Assembly (NCBI RefSeq): GCF_012912005.1
Contig: NZ_JABBEA010000001.1
Span: 62,001 to 126,000 of the forward strand
Direction: 5' to 3'
Source: Paenibacillus sp. SZ31
Lineage (GTDB): Bacteria > Bacillota > Bacilli > Paenibacillales > Paenibacillaceae
DNA: 64,000 nucleotides
Shown: positions 43,885 to 53,812 of the stretch, in pieces
Layout of the letters: every line of letters begins with the position of its first letter
Position numbering within the stretch: position 1 is the first letter of the stretch
The notes under the pieces: model-generated
The model's input: only the letters and a program-made list of their open reading frames with translations
What the model was told of the DNA's origin: nothing
The model's database searches: none
Program-made: the position numbers and the translations under genes

Positions 43885-44652
43885 TTACAATTCGTCGGTG
43901 TAGCTAGCCGTAAACGTATCATAAATAATTTCTTCATTCGGAATGTTACGCAATTCAATAATAATATCAAAATCATTAAAATCATATTCGGATTCCTGTA
44001 CAAAAATATCCGGATGTTCAATAACTTTGGTGCTAGGCATGGACATAATATCCTGCAACAGGTTGTAATGCCGCTCACTGGAACGAATCGTACTTACAAT
44101 TCCGTCAATGATGAAGACATTGTTCGGGTTCAATTCGTCTTCGGACATTTGACTCCTTATCGTCTGACGAAGAAGTGTGGAGGAAACAAACGTCCATCTC
44201 TTCATTGCACATACGCTGCCCGCAATAATAGACTCCGTTTTGCCAACACGAGGCATTCCGCGCAAACCGATGACCTGATTACCTTCCCTCTTAAATACTT
44301 CACCCAAAAAGTCCACAAGTAACCCAAGTTCATCTCGTGTAAAACGAAATGTCTTGCGATCATCTGAGTCACGGTCAATGTATCTGCCATGACGCACGGC
44401 CAAAATATCCACCAATTTAGGTTGACGCAAAGCCGATACGGTGATGCTGTTTACTTTGCCAAGCATTTCACCAAGCAAACGGATTTTTTCATCATCATCC
44501 GATTCAAGCAGCATGCCTCGAGTTTTGCCTTCAACACCGTTAATGGTCAATATATTCACTTCAAGCATCCCCAGCATAGAGGCAATATCGCCTAACAAAC
44601 CGGGTCTGTTCTTATGTATTTTATATTCCATGTACCATTGTTTAGATTCCAT
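43885..44652 (-). CDS. ymfK: YmfK-family protein (DUF3388) with ACT-like and P-loop-like parts
   Basis: 255 residues from ATG 44652 behind GGGGTG. The N-terminal part resembles an ACT domain (YKIHKNRPGLLGDIASMLGMLEVN in pieces), and a P-loop-like GLRGMPRVGKTES follows at about 140. Function unknown; the family is conserved in the ymfF-rodZ gene block of Bacillales. The assignment rests on sequence character and synteny. Confidence 0.85.
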   Translation of the reverse strand: MESKQWYMEYKIHKNRPGLLGDIASMLGMLEVNILTINGVEGKTRGMLLESDDDEKIRLLGEMLGKVNSITVSALRQPKLVDILAVRHGRYIDRDSDDRKTFRFTRDELGLLVDFLGEVFKREGNQVIGLRGMPRVGKTESIIAGSVCAMKRWTFVSSTLLRQTIRSQMSEDELNPNNVFIIDGIVSTIRSSERHYNLLQDIMSMPSTKVIEHPDIFVQESEYDFNDFDIIIELRNIPNEEIIYDTFTASYTDEL

Positions 44653-44813
44653 TTCAACACCCCGTAATGCATTATTCCACATTATTCGACAGCAACAGAA
44701 CGTGTCCACTGGACAACAATCTGAGACATCTTCTAAAAATGGGTCACGTTAATGATATATAAAATGAAAATGAATTACAAGAACAGCTCTGTAATCCGTT
44801 TGTAATCATTAGA

Positions 44814-44838
44814 GAAAAGCCCCCTTGCGGGAGCTCTT
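44814..44838 (-). terminator. Terminator of ymfJ
   Basis: GAGCTCCCGCAAGGGGGCTTTTC on the minus strand: short GC stem with T4, just past the ymfJ stop. Confidence 0.6.
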
Positions 44839-44849
44839 CATCTGAAATC

Positions 44850-45113
44850 TTATGCGTTTTGTTTGGCCAATTTGACCATCAGGCACGCAATCGTACGACG
44901 CTCATCTGCATCGCCGACATCCCATAATTCTTTCAATGCCCGGTTGGAATGGTTCGCCGGATCGACTTTCTCATCGAGGAAGTCACCGATTTCATACGCA
45001 AGTTTGTTGATGGTATCTTCACTCATCCCCATCTTCTCCGCTTGCAGTACGCGGTCACCCAGGAACTTCTTCCATGTGTCAAAACTGGAGAGCACTGTTT
45101 TTTCTGTTGACAT
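44850..45113 (-). CDS. ymfJ: YmfJ-family protein (DUF3243)
   Basis: 87 residues, soluble and helical: FDTWKKFLGDRVLQAEKMGMSEDTINKLAYEIGDFLDEKVDP (seen in continuous frame). Matches DUF3243, of unknown function. AGGAGGA precedes the ATG. Gene order ymfI-ymfJ-ymfK is as in B. subtilis. Confidence 0.9.
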   Translation of the reverse strand: MSTEKTVLSSFDTWKKFLGDRVLQAEKMGMSEDTINKLAYEIGDFLDEKVDPANHSNRALKELWDVGDADERRTIACLMVKLAKQNA

Positions 45114-45275
45114 GATAAATCCTCCTTAGCTGTCGCATGAGATTTAAAATCAACAGTTGTAATATGTGCTTTCGAGACATTTTATATACGAGCATTTTGA
45201 AAATAATTGAGAGACGGTTTCTTCTAAGCAATCTTCACCTGTTTCGTCCACAACCAGTCAAGTTTTCTTGCTGTT

Positions 45276-46025
45276 TTACGTTAACCATCCACCATTTGGA
45301 CTGATGATCTGGCCATTGATATAACCCGATTCAGGGAGGGCCAGAAAATAAACCAGTGATGAGATTTCATCAGGTTGTGCAAGTCTTCCCGCCGGGATTT
45401 CCTCTTCCAGCATCTTCAGTTCACTTTGATCCAGATGGTTCAACATGGATGTCTGAACTGCGCCAGGAGCCACAGCATTCACCGTTACTCCAGAAGGTGC
45501 CAGTTCTTTAGCAAGGGCCTTGGTGAATGCATTTACCCCGCCCTTTGTTGTGGAATACAACACCTCACAAGAGGCACCAGACAGGCCCCAGATCGACGAC
45601 ACATTAATGATTCGGCCATACCTTTGGGAGATCATGTGAGGCATCATTTCCTGTGTACACATAAACGTACCTTTCAGGTTAATCGCCATCACTTCGTCCC
45701 AGATCTCCTCTGTAACATCAGACAACATTCCATAGTGCGAGATTCCTGCGTTGTTTACAAGGATATCTGGCATGAGATTGTGTGACTCCAGCTTCTCACG
45801 CATACGTTCAATCTGTTCCCGGCTGCGAAGATCCGCAGACACGGTCATGATCTTGCCACTGCCCTGTTCCATGCATCGTCGGGCCGCTTCATTTGCTGCT
45901 TCATGCGATTTCATATAGTGTATTACAACATTCATCCCGACTCTGGCGAAACGTTCTGCGATAGCCGCTCCGATGCCACCGCTTGCTCCAGTAACCAGTA
46001 CAGTCATTTCCCCGATTGCCTTCAA
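45276..46025 (-). CDS. ymfI: YmfI-type short-chain reductase (elongation factor P modification candidate)
   Basis: 249 residues. Rossmann SDR: TGASGGIGAAIA, NNAGISHYG, catalytic Ser in NVSSIWG and Y-x3-K in YSTTKGG. In B. subtilis YmfI reduces 5-aminopentanone to 5-aminopentanol on EF-P Lys32; it was earlier annotated as a 3-oxoacyl-ACP reductase. Synteny supports the YmfI reading. Start is taken as TTG 46025 with GAGAGGGG upstream; the ATG at 46046 has no ribosome site. Confidence 0.87.
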   Translation of the reverse strand: MKAIGEMTVLVTGASGGIGAAIAERFARVGMNVVIHYMKSHEAANEAARRCMEQGSGKIMTVSADLRSREQIERMREKLESHNLMPDILVNNAGISHYGMLSDVTEEIWDEVMAINLKGTFMCTQEMMPHMISQRYGRIINVSSIWGLSGASCEVLYSTTKGGVNAFTKALAKELAPSGVTVNAVAPGAVQTSMLNHLDQSELKMLEEEIPAGRLAQPDEISSLVYFLALPESGYINGQIISPNGGWLT

Positions 46026-46047
46026 TTGTCCTGTTCCCCTCTCCATA

Positions 46048-47328
46048 TCAAGGACTCACGACTAGCGATACAGCCAGTTGATCCCAACGAATATGCTCTC
46101 TCAGTCTGAGATTCACATCTTCCAGTGTAATCGATTCATAGAGCGGAAGCATATTGAAGAAATCACCGCCACGGAATTGCTGACGTGTAAATTCATGTGC
46201 AATGTTCTCCGGAGAATTGAGCATACGCAAATATCCGCCTATTTTCTTTTTACGTGAACGTTCGAAATCCGTAGAATCAAACCCTTTTTGCACAATAGCA
46301 TCCACTTCTTCACGTACGCGCGCGAGCAGTTGATCCGGGTCTTTCGTATCACCACCAATGGCTGAAAACGCGTATTGCGGCGAACTGTTATACTCATGTC
46401 CAAAGCTGTCCGAGATCAGGTCTTCATCGTAGAGCTTTTGAAATAGCCGCGTGCTTGAGCCGAACAGAAGATCCATCATCAACTGCGTTGTCGTATCTCG
46501 CCGTAACAGTTTTTCTCCAGTGAGTCCAACGTCCGTCTCTTTAAATCCAAATAAACATTTGGGCAGGGAAACCGCCAGTTTCGCTTCCCTTCTAGCTTCT
46601 CCTACGTGCTCAGGCTCCTGTTCAAAGAAGCGTTGAATACTCCCCTGTGGCTTATAATCCTTCTGTTCCTGGTTCGAACGAACCATATCAATGACTTGCT
46701 GTGGGTCTACACCACCCACCACGAACAAGAGCATATTGCTCGGGTGATAAAAGGAGTTATAGCAGGAATACAGCGTTTCCTTCGTGATCGTACTGATGGA
46801 TTCCACCGTTCCTGCGATATCAATATGCACAGGATGTTTCTGATACATGGCTTCGATCAGTCCAAAATAAACACGCCAATCCGGATTATCAGCATACATG
46901 TTAATTTCCTGTCCAATAATGCCTTTTTCCTTTTCCACATTTTGATCCGTGAAGTAAGGATTTTGCACAAAGTCGACTAATGTTTGTATATTTTCATTCA
47001 CATATTCGGTCGCCGAAAACAAATAAACCGTCTGATCAAAGCTCGTAAAGGCGTTAGCTGAGGCACCATGAGACGCAAACGTCGCAAAAATATCGCCCGT
47101 TGGTTCTTCGAACATTTTATGCTCCAGAAAATGCGCAATCCCATCCGGGACCTTCACTTCTTCCTGCCCTTCAACCTGAAAATGATTATCCACCGATCCA
47201 TACTTGGTTGCAAACGTTGCATACGTTTTCTGGAATCCCGGTTTAGGCAAAATATAGACATGCAGTCCGTTATCCATCACTTCGTAATATAGTGTCTCCT
47301 GCAAATGTTCATACCGAATGCTCTCCAC
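46048..47328 (-). CDS. ymfH: M16-family zinc peptidase YmfH
   Basis: 426 residues. Pitrilysin-type peptidase with inverted zinc motif HFLEH (66-70) and the distal Glu in KEKGIIGQEINMY. In two-gene M16 systems this subunit is catalytic and the partner ymfF, three bases upstream, is the inactive half. Substrate unknown. Confidence 0.9.
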   Translation of the reverse strand: MESIRYEHLQETLYYEVMDNGLHVYILPKPGFQKTYATFATKYGSVDNHFQVEGQEEVKVPDGIAHFLEHKMFEEPTGDIFATFASHGASANAFTSFDQTVYLFSATEYVNENIQTLVDFVQNPYFTDQNVEKEKGIIGQEINMYADNPDWRVYFGLIEAMYQKHPVHIDIAGTVESISTITKETLYSCYNSFYHPSNMLLFVVGGVDPQQVIDMVRSNQEQKDYKPQGSIQRFFEQEPEHVGEARREAKLAVSLPKCLFGFKETDVGLTGEKLLRRDTTTQLMMDLLFGSSTRLFQKLYDEDLISDSFGHEYNSSPQYAFSAIGGDTKDPDQLLARVREEVDAIVQKGFDSTDFERSRKKKIGGYLRMLNSPENIAHEFTRQQFRGGDFFNMLPLYESITLEDVNLRLREHIRWDQLAVSLVVSP

Positions 47329-47331
47329 CGA

Positions 47332-48612
47332 TTATTCCTCCTTCTCGTCCCGCAAGAAATAAATCGTATCCAGACGGAATTGTTCTGCCGCCTCACGAAC
47401 ATCTTCCTTGCTAATGTGTTCTACCTGAGCCAACAGTTCTTCAGCCGTTCTCTCTTTGCCAGATAACTGCCGATTGAAGTCATAAGCGATCATTTCAAAG
47501 GCAGAATCCTGCATTTCCTTAAGCAGGTTACGAATCATCGCTTTGGTTTGGGACATTTCCAGATCACTGATGGTTCCACTTTTCATTTCTTCCAGCTGTT
47601 GTTTGATGATGGTGACAGCCTTCTCATAGTTGGGGATTTCAATCCCGGATTGAATCGTCGCAATGCCCTTATGTCCGTCATAGCGCGAAGACGCGTAATA
47701 CGCCAGGCTTTCTTTTTCACGCACATTCACAAACAGCTTGGAATGCGGATACCCGCCGAGAATCCCGTTGTACATTAGTGCTGCTGCATACTGAGGATCT
47801 CCATAGGTGATCGATGTGCGAAGTCCCATATTAAGTTTTCCCTGACCCACATTCAGTCGCTCAACTACAGTCTCTACTTCCTTGTCTCCTCGAACCGCTG
47901 CCTGTGTCTGGTAATCAGAAGAAGATGTTCGATCCACATTGAAATGACGCTGAACGAGGTTCTCAACCTCCTCCAGTGTCGTATCACCCACCACATACAG
48001 ATCCATACTCGCCTGCTGTAACCACTCTTGATAAGATGCAGTCAGTGTGTCAGGCTCAATCCCAGGCAGATCCTTGCGCTCTCCCAGTGGGTGAAGACGA
48101 TACGGCTCGTTCTTGCACATTTCCTCAATACTGCGTTCAGCGGCATAGCGCATTTTATCATTCACGATCGACTCCAGCTTTTTCCGAACCGTCTCTCGCT
48201 CTGCTTGTACATAAGACGTCCTGAAATGTCCATTTTCCTGTGCAGGTCGGGTAAGAACCTCTCCAAGGAAGGCAAATGAACGATCCAGCAGCTGCTCATC
48301 CCCTCCAACGAAGGAATCATTAATGGTATCCATACGGAACTGTACAATCTGGTAATCCCCGCGTTTATACACGTCAAAACCAAAACCGGCTCCATACAGA
48401 TGTTCCAGTTGTTCACGAAATTGCGTTGTTTCCGGATAGGACTCCGTGCCGCGCCGCAGAACAAATGGTGTCAGCGCTACTTTGGTTACCGTATCTTCCC
48501 GCAAAGGAACTCCTGCATATAGCGATATAGCGAACGTTTTGAAACGTTTGGTCGGAAGCACATGTATACGAAACTCTCTCTTGCTGCCTCGTTCGAATCC
48601 TGATGTATTCAA
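47332..48612 (-). CDS. ymfF: M16-family peptidase-like protein YmfF (non-catalytic half)
   Basis: 426 residues. The zinc motif HxxEH is absent: the corresponding place reads FVLRRGTESYP. The R/Y region typical of the non-catalytic half is present (LGGYPHSKLFVNVREKESLAYYASSRY in frame). Ends three bases before ymfH starts, so the pair is probably made together as a heterodimer. Confidence 0.9.
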   Translation of the reverse strand: MNTSGFERGSKREFRIHVLPTKRFKTFAISLYAGVPLREDTVTKVALTPFVLRRGTESYPETTQFREQLEHLYGAGFGFDVYKRGDYQIVQFRMDTINDSFVGGDEQLLDRSFAFLGEVLTRPAQENGHFRTSYVQAERETVRKKLESIVNDKMRYAAERSIEEMCKNEPYRLHPLGERKDLPGIEPDTLTASYQEWLQQASMDLYVVGDTTLEEVENLVQRHFNVDRTSSSDYQTQAAVRGDKEVETVVERLNVGQGKLNMGLRTSITYGDPQYAAALMYNGILGGYPHSKLFVNVREKESLAYYASSRYDGHKGIATIQSGIEIPNYEKAVTIIKQQLEEMKSGTISDLEMSQTKAMIRNLLKEMQDSAFEMIAYDFNRQLSGKERTAEELLAQVEHISKEDVREAAEQFRLDTIYFLRDEKEE

Positions 48613-48699
48613 ATGTCAAAACCCCTTTACGGCGTCATTTATCGTGTACTTATGTTCAAGCTTAAACGTAACAACCATTTTAACCCAATCAAAAGGCAA

Positions 48700-48732
48700 G
48701 AAGCAACCGAAGTCACGCCTTCTGGTTGCTTC
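48700..48732 (-). terminator. Hairpin after sleB
   Basis: GAAGCAACC/GGTTGCTTC stem with a 15-base loop. The following minus-strand T content is modest (TTGCCTTTTG). Confidence 0.6.
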
Positions 48733-48740
48733 CAACATCA

Positions 48741-49571
48741 TCACATACAAAAAATATGCTGACCGATTGTTTTCACCTGTGGACGGGTCCAAATCCATTT
48801 GGATGTTGCTGTCTTCGGATTAAAATAATAGAGGCATCCGCCCGACGGGTCCCAGCCATTCAATGCTTGTTCAACTGCTTTTTTGGCTTGTGCGTTCGGT
48901 TCCAGGTATATCTGTCCGTCCGCTACAGCCGTAAATGCACCTGGCTGAAAGATTACGCCAGAGGGCGTACTTGGAAAACTTGGTGAATTTACGCGATTCA
49001 GAATTACTGCTGCTACTGCAACTTGACCTTCAAACGGTTCCCCCCGGGCCTCACCATAGACTGCGTTAGCCATAATTTTGAGTTCATTCTCCGAGAGACC
49101 AAGTGCATTAGCAGACCCCATATTATCCTGCTCTTTGTCTGCTGTGTTGTTGCTGCTGCCCCCACCCCCACCTGAGGATTCCTTATGAAGTGGCGGTTCT
49201 GTTGGAGACCATTTGGTTGAAGCATTGTACAGCTTGAGCTTGGTTTCCGATCCAACCACACCGTCTGCCTTCATGCCAAACTCGGATTGAAACCATTTAA
49301 CGGATTTCAGCGTGCTGCTGCCAAAATTACTGTCGATTTTACCATTGTAAAACCCCAGGTACTTCAGACGCCCCTGAAGCTCATATACATCCTGACCGTA
49401 ACTTCCATATTTCACTGTACTGCTGCTAAACGTAGGCAAGGCCTTTTCTTCTACCTGTGGTGTATGTTCGGTTGAACTTTCAGTTGCTGTATTCCCAGGA
49501 AGCAAATAACGAATTCCCAATGCGGATATCAGCAAAATAGCAGTGAAAAGCCATAGATTCATTTTTCGCAT
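48741..49571 (-). CDS. sleB: Spore cortex-lytic enzyme SleB-like
   Basis: 276 residues. N-terminal signal/anchor (LWLFTAILLISALGIRYLL), a peptidoglycan-binding domain (YGQDVYELQGRLKYLGFYNGKID, GVVGSETKLKLY), a Gly/Ser linker, and a Hydrolase_2 catalytic domain (ANAVYGEARGEPFEGQVAVAAVILNR with catalytic Glu). SleB is a lytic transglycosylase acting on muramic-lactam cortex during germination. A sigma-G-type promoter is upstream, fitting forespore expression. ypeB, the usual partner, is not adjacent. Confidence 0.9.
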   Translation of the reverse strand: MRKMNLWLFTAILLISALGIRYLLPGNTATESSTEHTPQVEEKALPTFSSSTVKYGSYGQDVYELQGRLKYLGFYNGKIDSNFGSSTLKSVKWFQSEFGMKADGVVGSETKLKLYNASTKWSPTEPPLHKESSGGGGGSSNNTADKEQDNMGSANALGLSENELKIMANAVYGEARGEPFEGQVAVAAVILNRVNSPSFPSTPSGVIFQPGAFTAVADGQIYLEPNAQAKKAVEQALNGWDPSGGCLYYFNPKTATSKWIWTRPQVKTIGQHIFCM

Positions 49572-49619
49572 CGACTGTGCTCTACCTTTCTCTTGTGGGA
49601 TTAACAGAATCGCTAAGGT

Positions 49620-49650
49620 TATTATGACAAGCCTGCTTGCTTCCTATGCA
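49620..49650 (-). promoter_or_regulatory. Sigma-G-type promoter of sleB
   Basis: TGCATA (49645-49650), 18-base spacer, CATAATA (49620-49626) on the minus strand, one mismatch each to TGAATA and CATACTA. It lies about 50 bases before the start codon. Confidence 0.6.
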
Positions 49651-49705
49651 CCAAAACATCCGATCTTTGGAGTAGATGGCAAAACTTCAGTCCGATGGGT
49701 AAGCA

Positions 49706-49735
49706 AAAAGCCCTCAACCAATAAGGTTGAGGGCT
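49706..49735 (-). terminator. Terminator of spoIIIE/ftsK
   Basis: Perfect GCCCTCAACC/GGTTGAGGGC stem with a 5-base loop and TTTTT on the minus strand. Confidence 0.88.
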
Positions 49736-49769
49736 TAAACGAATCGTTGTAACCATGTTACATGTTACA

Positions 49770-52508
49770 CTACGAGCTTATTTTATTCTGCTGATACTGT
49801 TCAAGTGAAACCAGTACTTCCCTTGGTTTGCTACCCTCGTAAGGACCAATAACGCCCCGGGTTTCCATGGAGTCAATCAAACGTGCGGCACGGGTGTATC
49901 CTACTCGCATTCGACGTTGTAGCAGAGAAACAGACGCTTGCTTGGCCTCCAGAATAATCTGTACTGCCTTTTCGTATAACTCATCCTGTACTTCATCTTC
50001 AGCCTGGATAGAGTCGTCCACCTCAGGTACAAGGGACTCATCATACTGCGCTTCACCTTGACCACGTACGTAGTTTACAATATTCTCGACTTCTTCATCG
50101 CTCATAAATGCACCTTGTACACGAACCGGTTTTGATGCGCCCATTGGCATGAACAACATGTCTCCACGGCCCAACAGTTTCTCAGCCCCACCCATATCCA
50201 GAATCGTTCGGGAATCGACTTGGGAGGATACGCCGAAGGCAATCCGGGAAGGAATGTTAGCCTTGATTACCCCGGTAATAACGTCAACGGAAGGACGTTG
50301 TGTGGCAATAATCAAGTGGATGCCGGCTGCACGAGCCATCTGGGCAAGCCGCGCAATCGCATCTTCCACATCTCCGGCTGCAACCATCATGAGATCTGCA
50401 AGCTCGTCCACAATAACAACGATATACGGTAGAACAGCCGCAGGATTATCTTTCATCAGATTGTTGTAGCCTTCAACGTTCCGCGTACCGGATTTGGAGA
50501 ATAGTTCATATCTTTTCTCCATCTCAACCACGATCTTTTTGAGCGCAAGTGATGCTCGTTTGGGATCTGTTACTACCGGTGCCATCAGATGAGGAATTCC
50601 GTTATATACGTTCAACTCAACCATCTTGGGATCGACCATCAAGAACTTCACTTCATCCGGCTTCGCTTTGTACAATATGCTGGTAATAATTCCGTTGATA
50701 CATACCGACTTACCGGAACCTGTAGCACCTGCGACCAGCAAATGGGGCATACGAGCCAAGTTACCAATGATCGTCTGTCCGGAGATATCTCGGCCAAATG
50801 CAATGGTCACTTTGGATTCTGCATCCTGGAACGTTGCTGTCTCCATTACTTCACGCATCGTTACAACCGACACCTCGCCATTAGGTACCTCGATACCTAT
50901 AGCGGACTTCCCGGGAATCGGCGCTTCCATCCGGATATCTTTTGCCGCCAGAGCCAACGCGATATCATCCGTTAGACTGACAATCCTGCTGACTTTGACA
51001 CCAATATCAGGCTGAATTTCATACCTTGTAACGGCAGGGCCCCGGACCACTTCAAGCACTTTGGCACGAACACCGAAACTCTCCAGTGTAGCTTCCAGCT
51101 TGCGTGCTGTCTGCATATAATCCTTCTGGTCACCCGCCTTGCCCCCATTGTTTGGCTTGGCAAGGAGACGGAATGATGGCAGCTTGTACGGCTTAGGAGG
51201 TGGTGGTGGTGGTTTCACCGGTTGTGTGTCCTGCCCTTCAGGAGTTAAAGTATCTGTTCCCTGCATTACATCATTAGGTACTTCTTCTCCACTCTGAATC
51301 TCATCCACAGCATTCATCCCGTTTGTACACGCATCGGATGCAGACCACTCCGTCTCTACCAGTTCATCCGTTATTTTAATGGCATGCTCGCCCTGTTGTA
51401 CTACGTTTGGATCGGCCAGATTATCCGGGAAAGGATACGCATCGTCCAGATCATCTTCAATGCTTGCCTCTTCTGTTCTGACGTGCTCGAAAAAGTCTCG
51501 AATGATCGGCGCTGAGTTAGGTTTAGCCTGAACGGGAACATGTGATGAAGCGGATTTATTCGCTACGTCTTCGGTTGCATCCTGCCAAGCATCTGGACGG
51601 TGATCTTGTTCGGCGCGGTATACAATCTGTTCTGTTTCTGCCGAATCCGCCTGATCGATTTCACGTCCTGATTTCGCCTGTTCCCGGTCAGCTCCCCATT
51701 TTCCAAACAATTGGAAGAATATTGGTGCTTTTCGTTTAGGCAGATGCTGTTCCTCTAATTCATCCTCATACTCGTCTTCATCATCTTCAACAGGGACAGG
51801 TACCACTTTACGGGTATTCCCTTTCTTCCTGGCATCAGGAGCTGAAGCAGAACGTGCAGAGGACCTCGACTCCAATTTTTTGTACATTGAACTCCCGGCA
51901 TCCCAGACCTTCGTTCGAAATATTCGAATCAGATCCACATAAGAAAGATTCGTAATCAGCATAAAGCTGATGACAAACATTACGATCATAATTAGTCTTG
52001 CCCCAAGGCTACCGAACAGCCACAGGAACAGGGCAAATTGCCCAGCCCCGAGATAACCACCGCTGATATCCTTGTTAAGCATGGAGTCCCTCTCACCTGG
52101 CGCAGCAGGGGTTAGCAACTCGGTTTGCATATCATTATGTACCTGTGTAATCACAGCACCAGGCTCAAGCGCACCCACCGGAATGAGCTTCTGGTGCATT
52201 GCAGAGACGGTACTCATCAGGGTTAAAGCAAAGACCAGCAAAACAAGTCCTGTCTTGCGCGTGGTCCAGCCACTCGGCCATTTCCGGTGAATCATCACCA
52301 TGAGACCATAATAAATACCAACAAGTGGAATCGCAAAATAAAACTTACCAAGCATCAGTCCGAACATCTTGGAAAGCGAACGTCCAACGGTGGCTTCACC
52401 CGATAATGCAATAACAGCAAGGGTAATCAGCACAATTCCGTAAATTTCATATTTTAAAACGCCACTAAAACCAGCGCCCTTTTTTTTCCTCTTTTTTCTT
52501 CTGGCCAA
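49770..52508 (-). CDS. spoIIIE: DNA translocase SpoIIIE/FtsK
   Basis: 912 residues. Four N-terminal membrane helices (about 20-190), a long acidic variable linker (about 215-450, including a Pro run), then the motor: alpha domain, Walker [10 protein letters not shown], Walker [15 protein letters not shown], and the C-terminal gamma winged helix ([18 protein letters not shown]). It pumps chromosomal DNA through the division or sporulation septum. TTG start behind GGGGGTGA. In synteny it is spoIIIE of B. subtilis. Confidence 0.95.
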   Translation of the reverse strand: MARRKKRKKKGAGFSGVLKYEIYGIVLITLAVIALSGEATVGRSLSKMFGLMLGKFYFAIPLVGIYYGLMVMIHRKWPSGWTTRKTGLVLLVFALTLMSTVSAMHQKLIPVGALEPGAVITQVHNDMQTELLTPAAPGERDSMLNKDISGGYLGAGQFALFLWLFGSLGARLIMIVMFVISFMLITNLSYVDLIRIFRTKVWDAGSSMYKKLESRSSARSASAPDARKKGNTRKVVPVPVEDDEDEYEDELEEQHLPKRKAPIFFQLFGKWGADREQAKSGREIDQADSAETEQIVYRAEQDHRPDAWQDATEDVANKSASSHVPVQAKPNSAPIIRDFFEHVRTEEASIEDDLDDAYPFPDNLADPNVVQQGEHAIKITDELVETEWSASDACTNGMNAVDEIQSGEEVPNDVMQGTDTLTPEGQDTQPVKPPPPPPKPYKLPSFRLLAKPNNGGKAGDQKDYMQTARKLEATLESFGVRAKVLEVVRGPAVTRYEIQPDIGVKVSRIVSLTDDIALALAAKDIRMEAPIPGKSAIGIEVPNGEVSVVTMREVMETATFQDAESKVTIAFGRDISGQTIIGNLARMPHLLVAGATGSGKSVCINGIITSILYKAKPDEVKFLMVDPKMVELNVYNGIPHLMAPVVTDPKRASLALKKIVVEMEKRYELFSKSGTRNVEGYNNLMKDNPAAVLPYIVVIVDELADLMMVAAGDVEDAIARLAQMARAAGIHLIIATQRPSVDVITGVIKANIPSRIAFGVSSQVDSRTILDMGGAEKLLGRGDMLFMPMGASKPVRVQGAFMSDEEVENIVNYVRGQGEAQYDESLVPEVDDSIQAEDEVQDELYEKAVQIILEAKQASVSLLQRRMRVGYTRAARLIDSMETRGVIGPYEGSKPREVLVSLEQYQQNKISS

Positions 52509-52598
52509 AATCAGGTCACCCCCAGAAGAATATTATACCATACAAATATAGTCCGTACATATGTTCTTTTTCTGCTCAATTTGTCTGAATTCGTCGCG

Positions 52599-52829
52599 TT
52601 ATGCTGATCCCAAGTTACCTGAAAGCGGAATGGTCGAACCCGGCATATTGGCAGGATTGAGATAGGCTTCAAGCGGACAATCCAGTAAACGCACAATAAC
52701 GGCTTCATTGTCATTCACAGGCCTCACTTGCATTAACAAACCATTCATCTTGATCTCCCTCGTATCTTCGCCCTCTTTCCACATTCCCGACCAGAGTTGT
52801 TCAGGAGGCATCACGGTGTATAGTGTCAT
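52599..52829 (-). CDS. ylzJ: YlzJ-like small protein
   Basis: 76 residues: [17 protein letters not shown], then [19 protein letters not shown]. Matches the YlzJ family of unknown function. Its ATG overlaps the tepA stop (ATGA), and it lies between tepA and spoIIIE as in B. subtilis. Confidence 0.85.
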   Translation of the reverse strand: MTLYTVMPPEQLWSGMWKEGEDTREIKMNGLLMQVRPVNDNEAVIVRLLDCPLEAYLNPANMPGSTIPLSGNLGSA

Positions 52830-53599
52830 TGTGTATAACCTCCCGCCTGCAGGGTTTGTCTCTTGTCTCCTATGAGCTGATTTAACTGAGCAATAGCCTG
52901 TCCAATTCCACCCACTGCATCCATCAATCCATGTTTCACTGCATCTGCACTTCCTACAGCTGTACCAATATCCCGATTCAACTCGCCTGTCTTAAACATC
53001 AATTCTTTGAACATCTCTTCAGAGATATTCGAATGAGAAGTCACGAATCGAACAACCCGTTCCTGCATTTTCTCCATATACTCAAACGTCTGAGGTACAC
53101 CAATGACAAGGCCGTTCATACGGATGGGATGGATCGTCATCGTTGCACTTCCGGCAATCAAGGAATACGTTGAAGCTACCGCAATCGGTACTCCAATGCT
53201 ATGCCCTCCACCAATGACCACAGTCACCGTAGGTTTGCTCAGGGAAGCAATCATCTCTGCAATGGCCAGACCCGCTTCTACATCTCCACCTACCGTGTTC
53301 AAAATGATCAGAATACCTTCAATACGCTGATTCTGTTCTGCAGCCACTAGCTGTGGAATGATATGCTCATACTTTGTTGTTTTATTTTGTGGTGGCAAAA
53401 TTAAATGCCCTTCCACCTGTCCGATGATCGTCATACAGAAGATGTTCGATTCGCCTGCTGGCGACTGTGTCTGCCCAAATTGCTGAATAGTCTCCGTCAC
53501 GGGAGAGATATCCTTGTCCTCTTGTATCGGGATCTCCGGTGCTTCAACCTCCGGCTGATTAGATCTTGATGCCTGCTTGCCATTCATACGTTCATTCAT
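52826..53599 (-). CDS. tepA: ClpP-like serine protease TepA/YmfB
   Basis: 257 residues. Clp-protease fold with the nucleophile Ser in [13 protein letters not shown] and the oxyanion-type [14 protein letters not shown] segment; a His in [13 protein letters not shown] is a likely triad member. TepA is associated with protein translocation and with degradation of small acid-soluble spore proteins in B. subtilis. Start ATG 53599 is preferred over 53626 because AAGGGGAT precedes it. No signal peptide. Confidence 0.88.
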   Translation of the reverse strand: MNERMNGKQASRSNQPEVEAPEIPIQEDKDISPVTETIQQFGQTQSPAGESNIFCMTIIGQVEGHLILPPQNKTTKYEHIIPQLVAAEQNQRIEGILIILNTVGGDVEAGLAIAEMIASLSKPTVTVVIGGGHSIGVPIAVASTYSLIAGSATMTIHPIRMNGLVIGVPQTFEYMEKMQERVVRFVTSHSNISEEMFKELMFKTGELNRDIGTAVGSADAVKHGLMDAVGGIGQAIAQLNQLIGDKRQTLQAGGYTQ

Positions 53600-53719
53600 T
53601 TCATTAATCCCCTTCTCCAGAAACATTTAATGTATTTCCTTAGTATGGGGATTTTTCCAAGCGCCTTATACCCATTACATCAAATTGCTTCACATTGTGG
53701 CGATCTCCCTGAAAAACGC

Positions 53720-53774
53720 AAAAAAAGCCCCTTCTCTACGAGGAACCGTCCAATATTACTCGTAGAGAAGGGGC
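53720..53774 (-). terminator. Terminator of rnjB
   Basis: Perfect 16-bp stem GCCCCTTCTCTACGAG/CTCGTAGAGAAGGGGC followed by T7 on the minus strand. Confidence 0.9.
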
Positions 53775-53812
53775 GACTGTGTGCCTGAATATATGTTTTT
53801 GTTTAGCCTATT

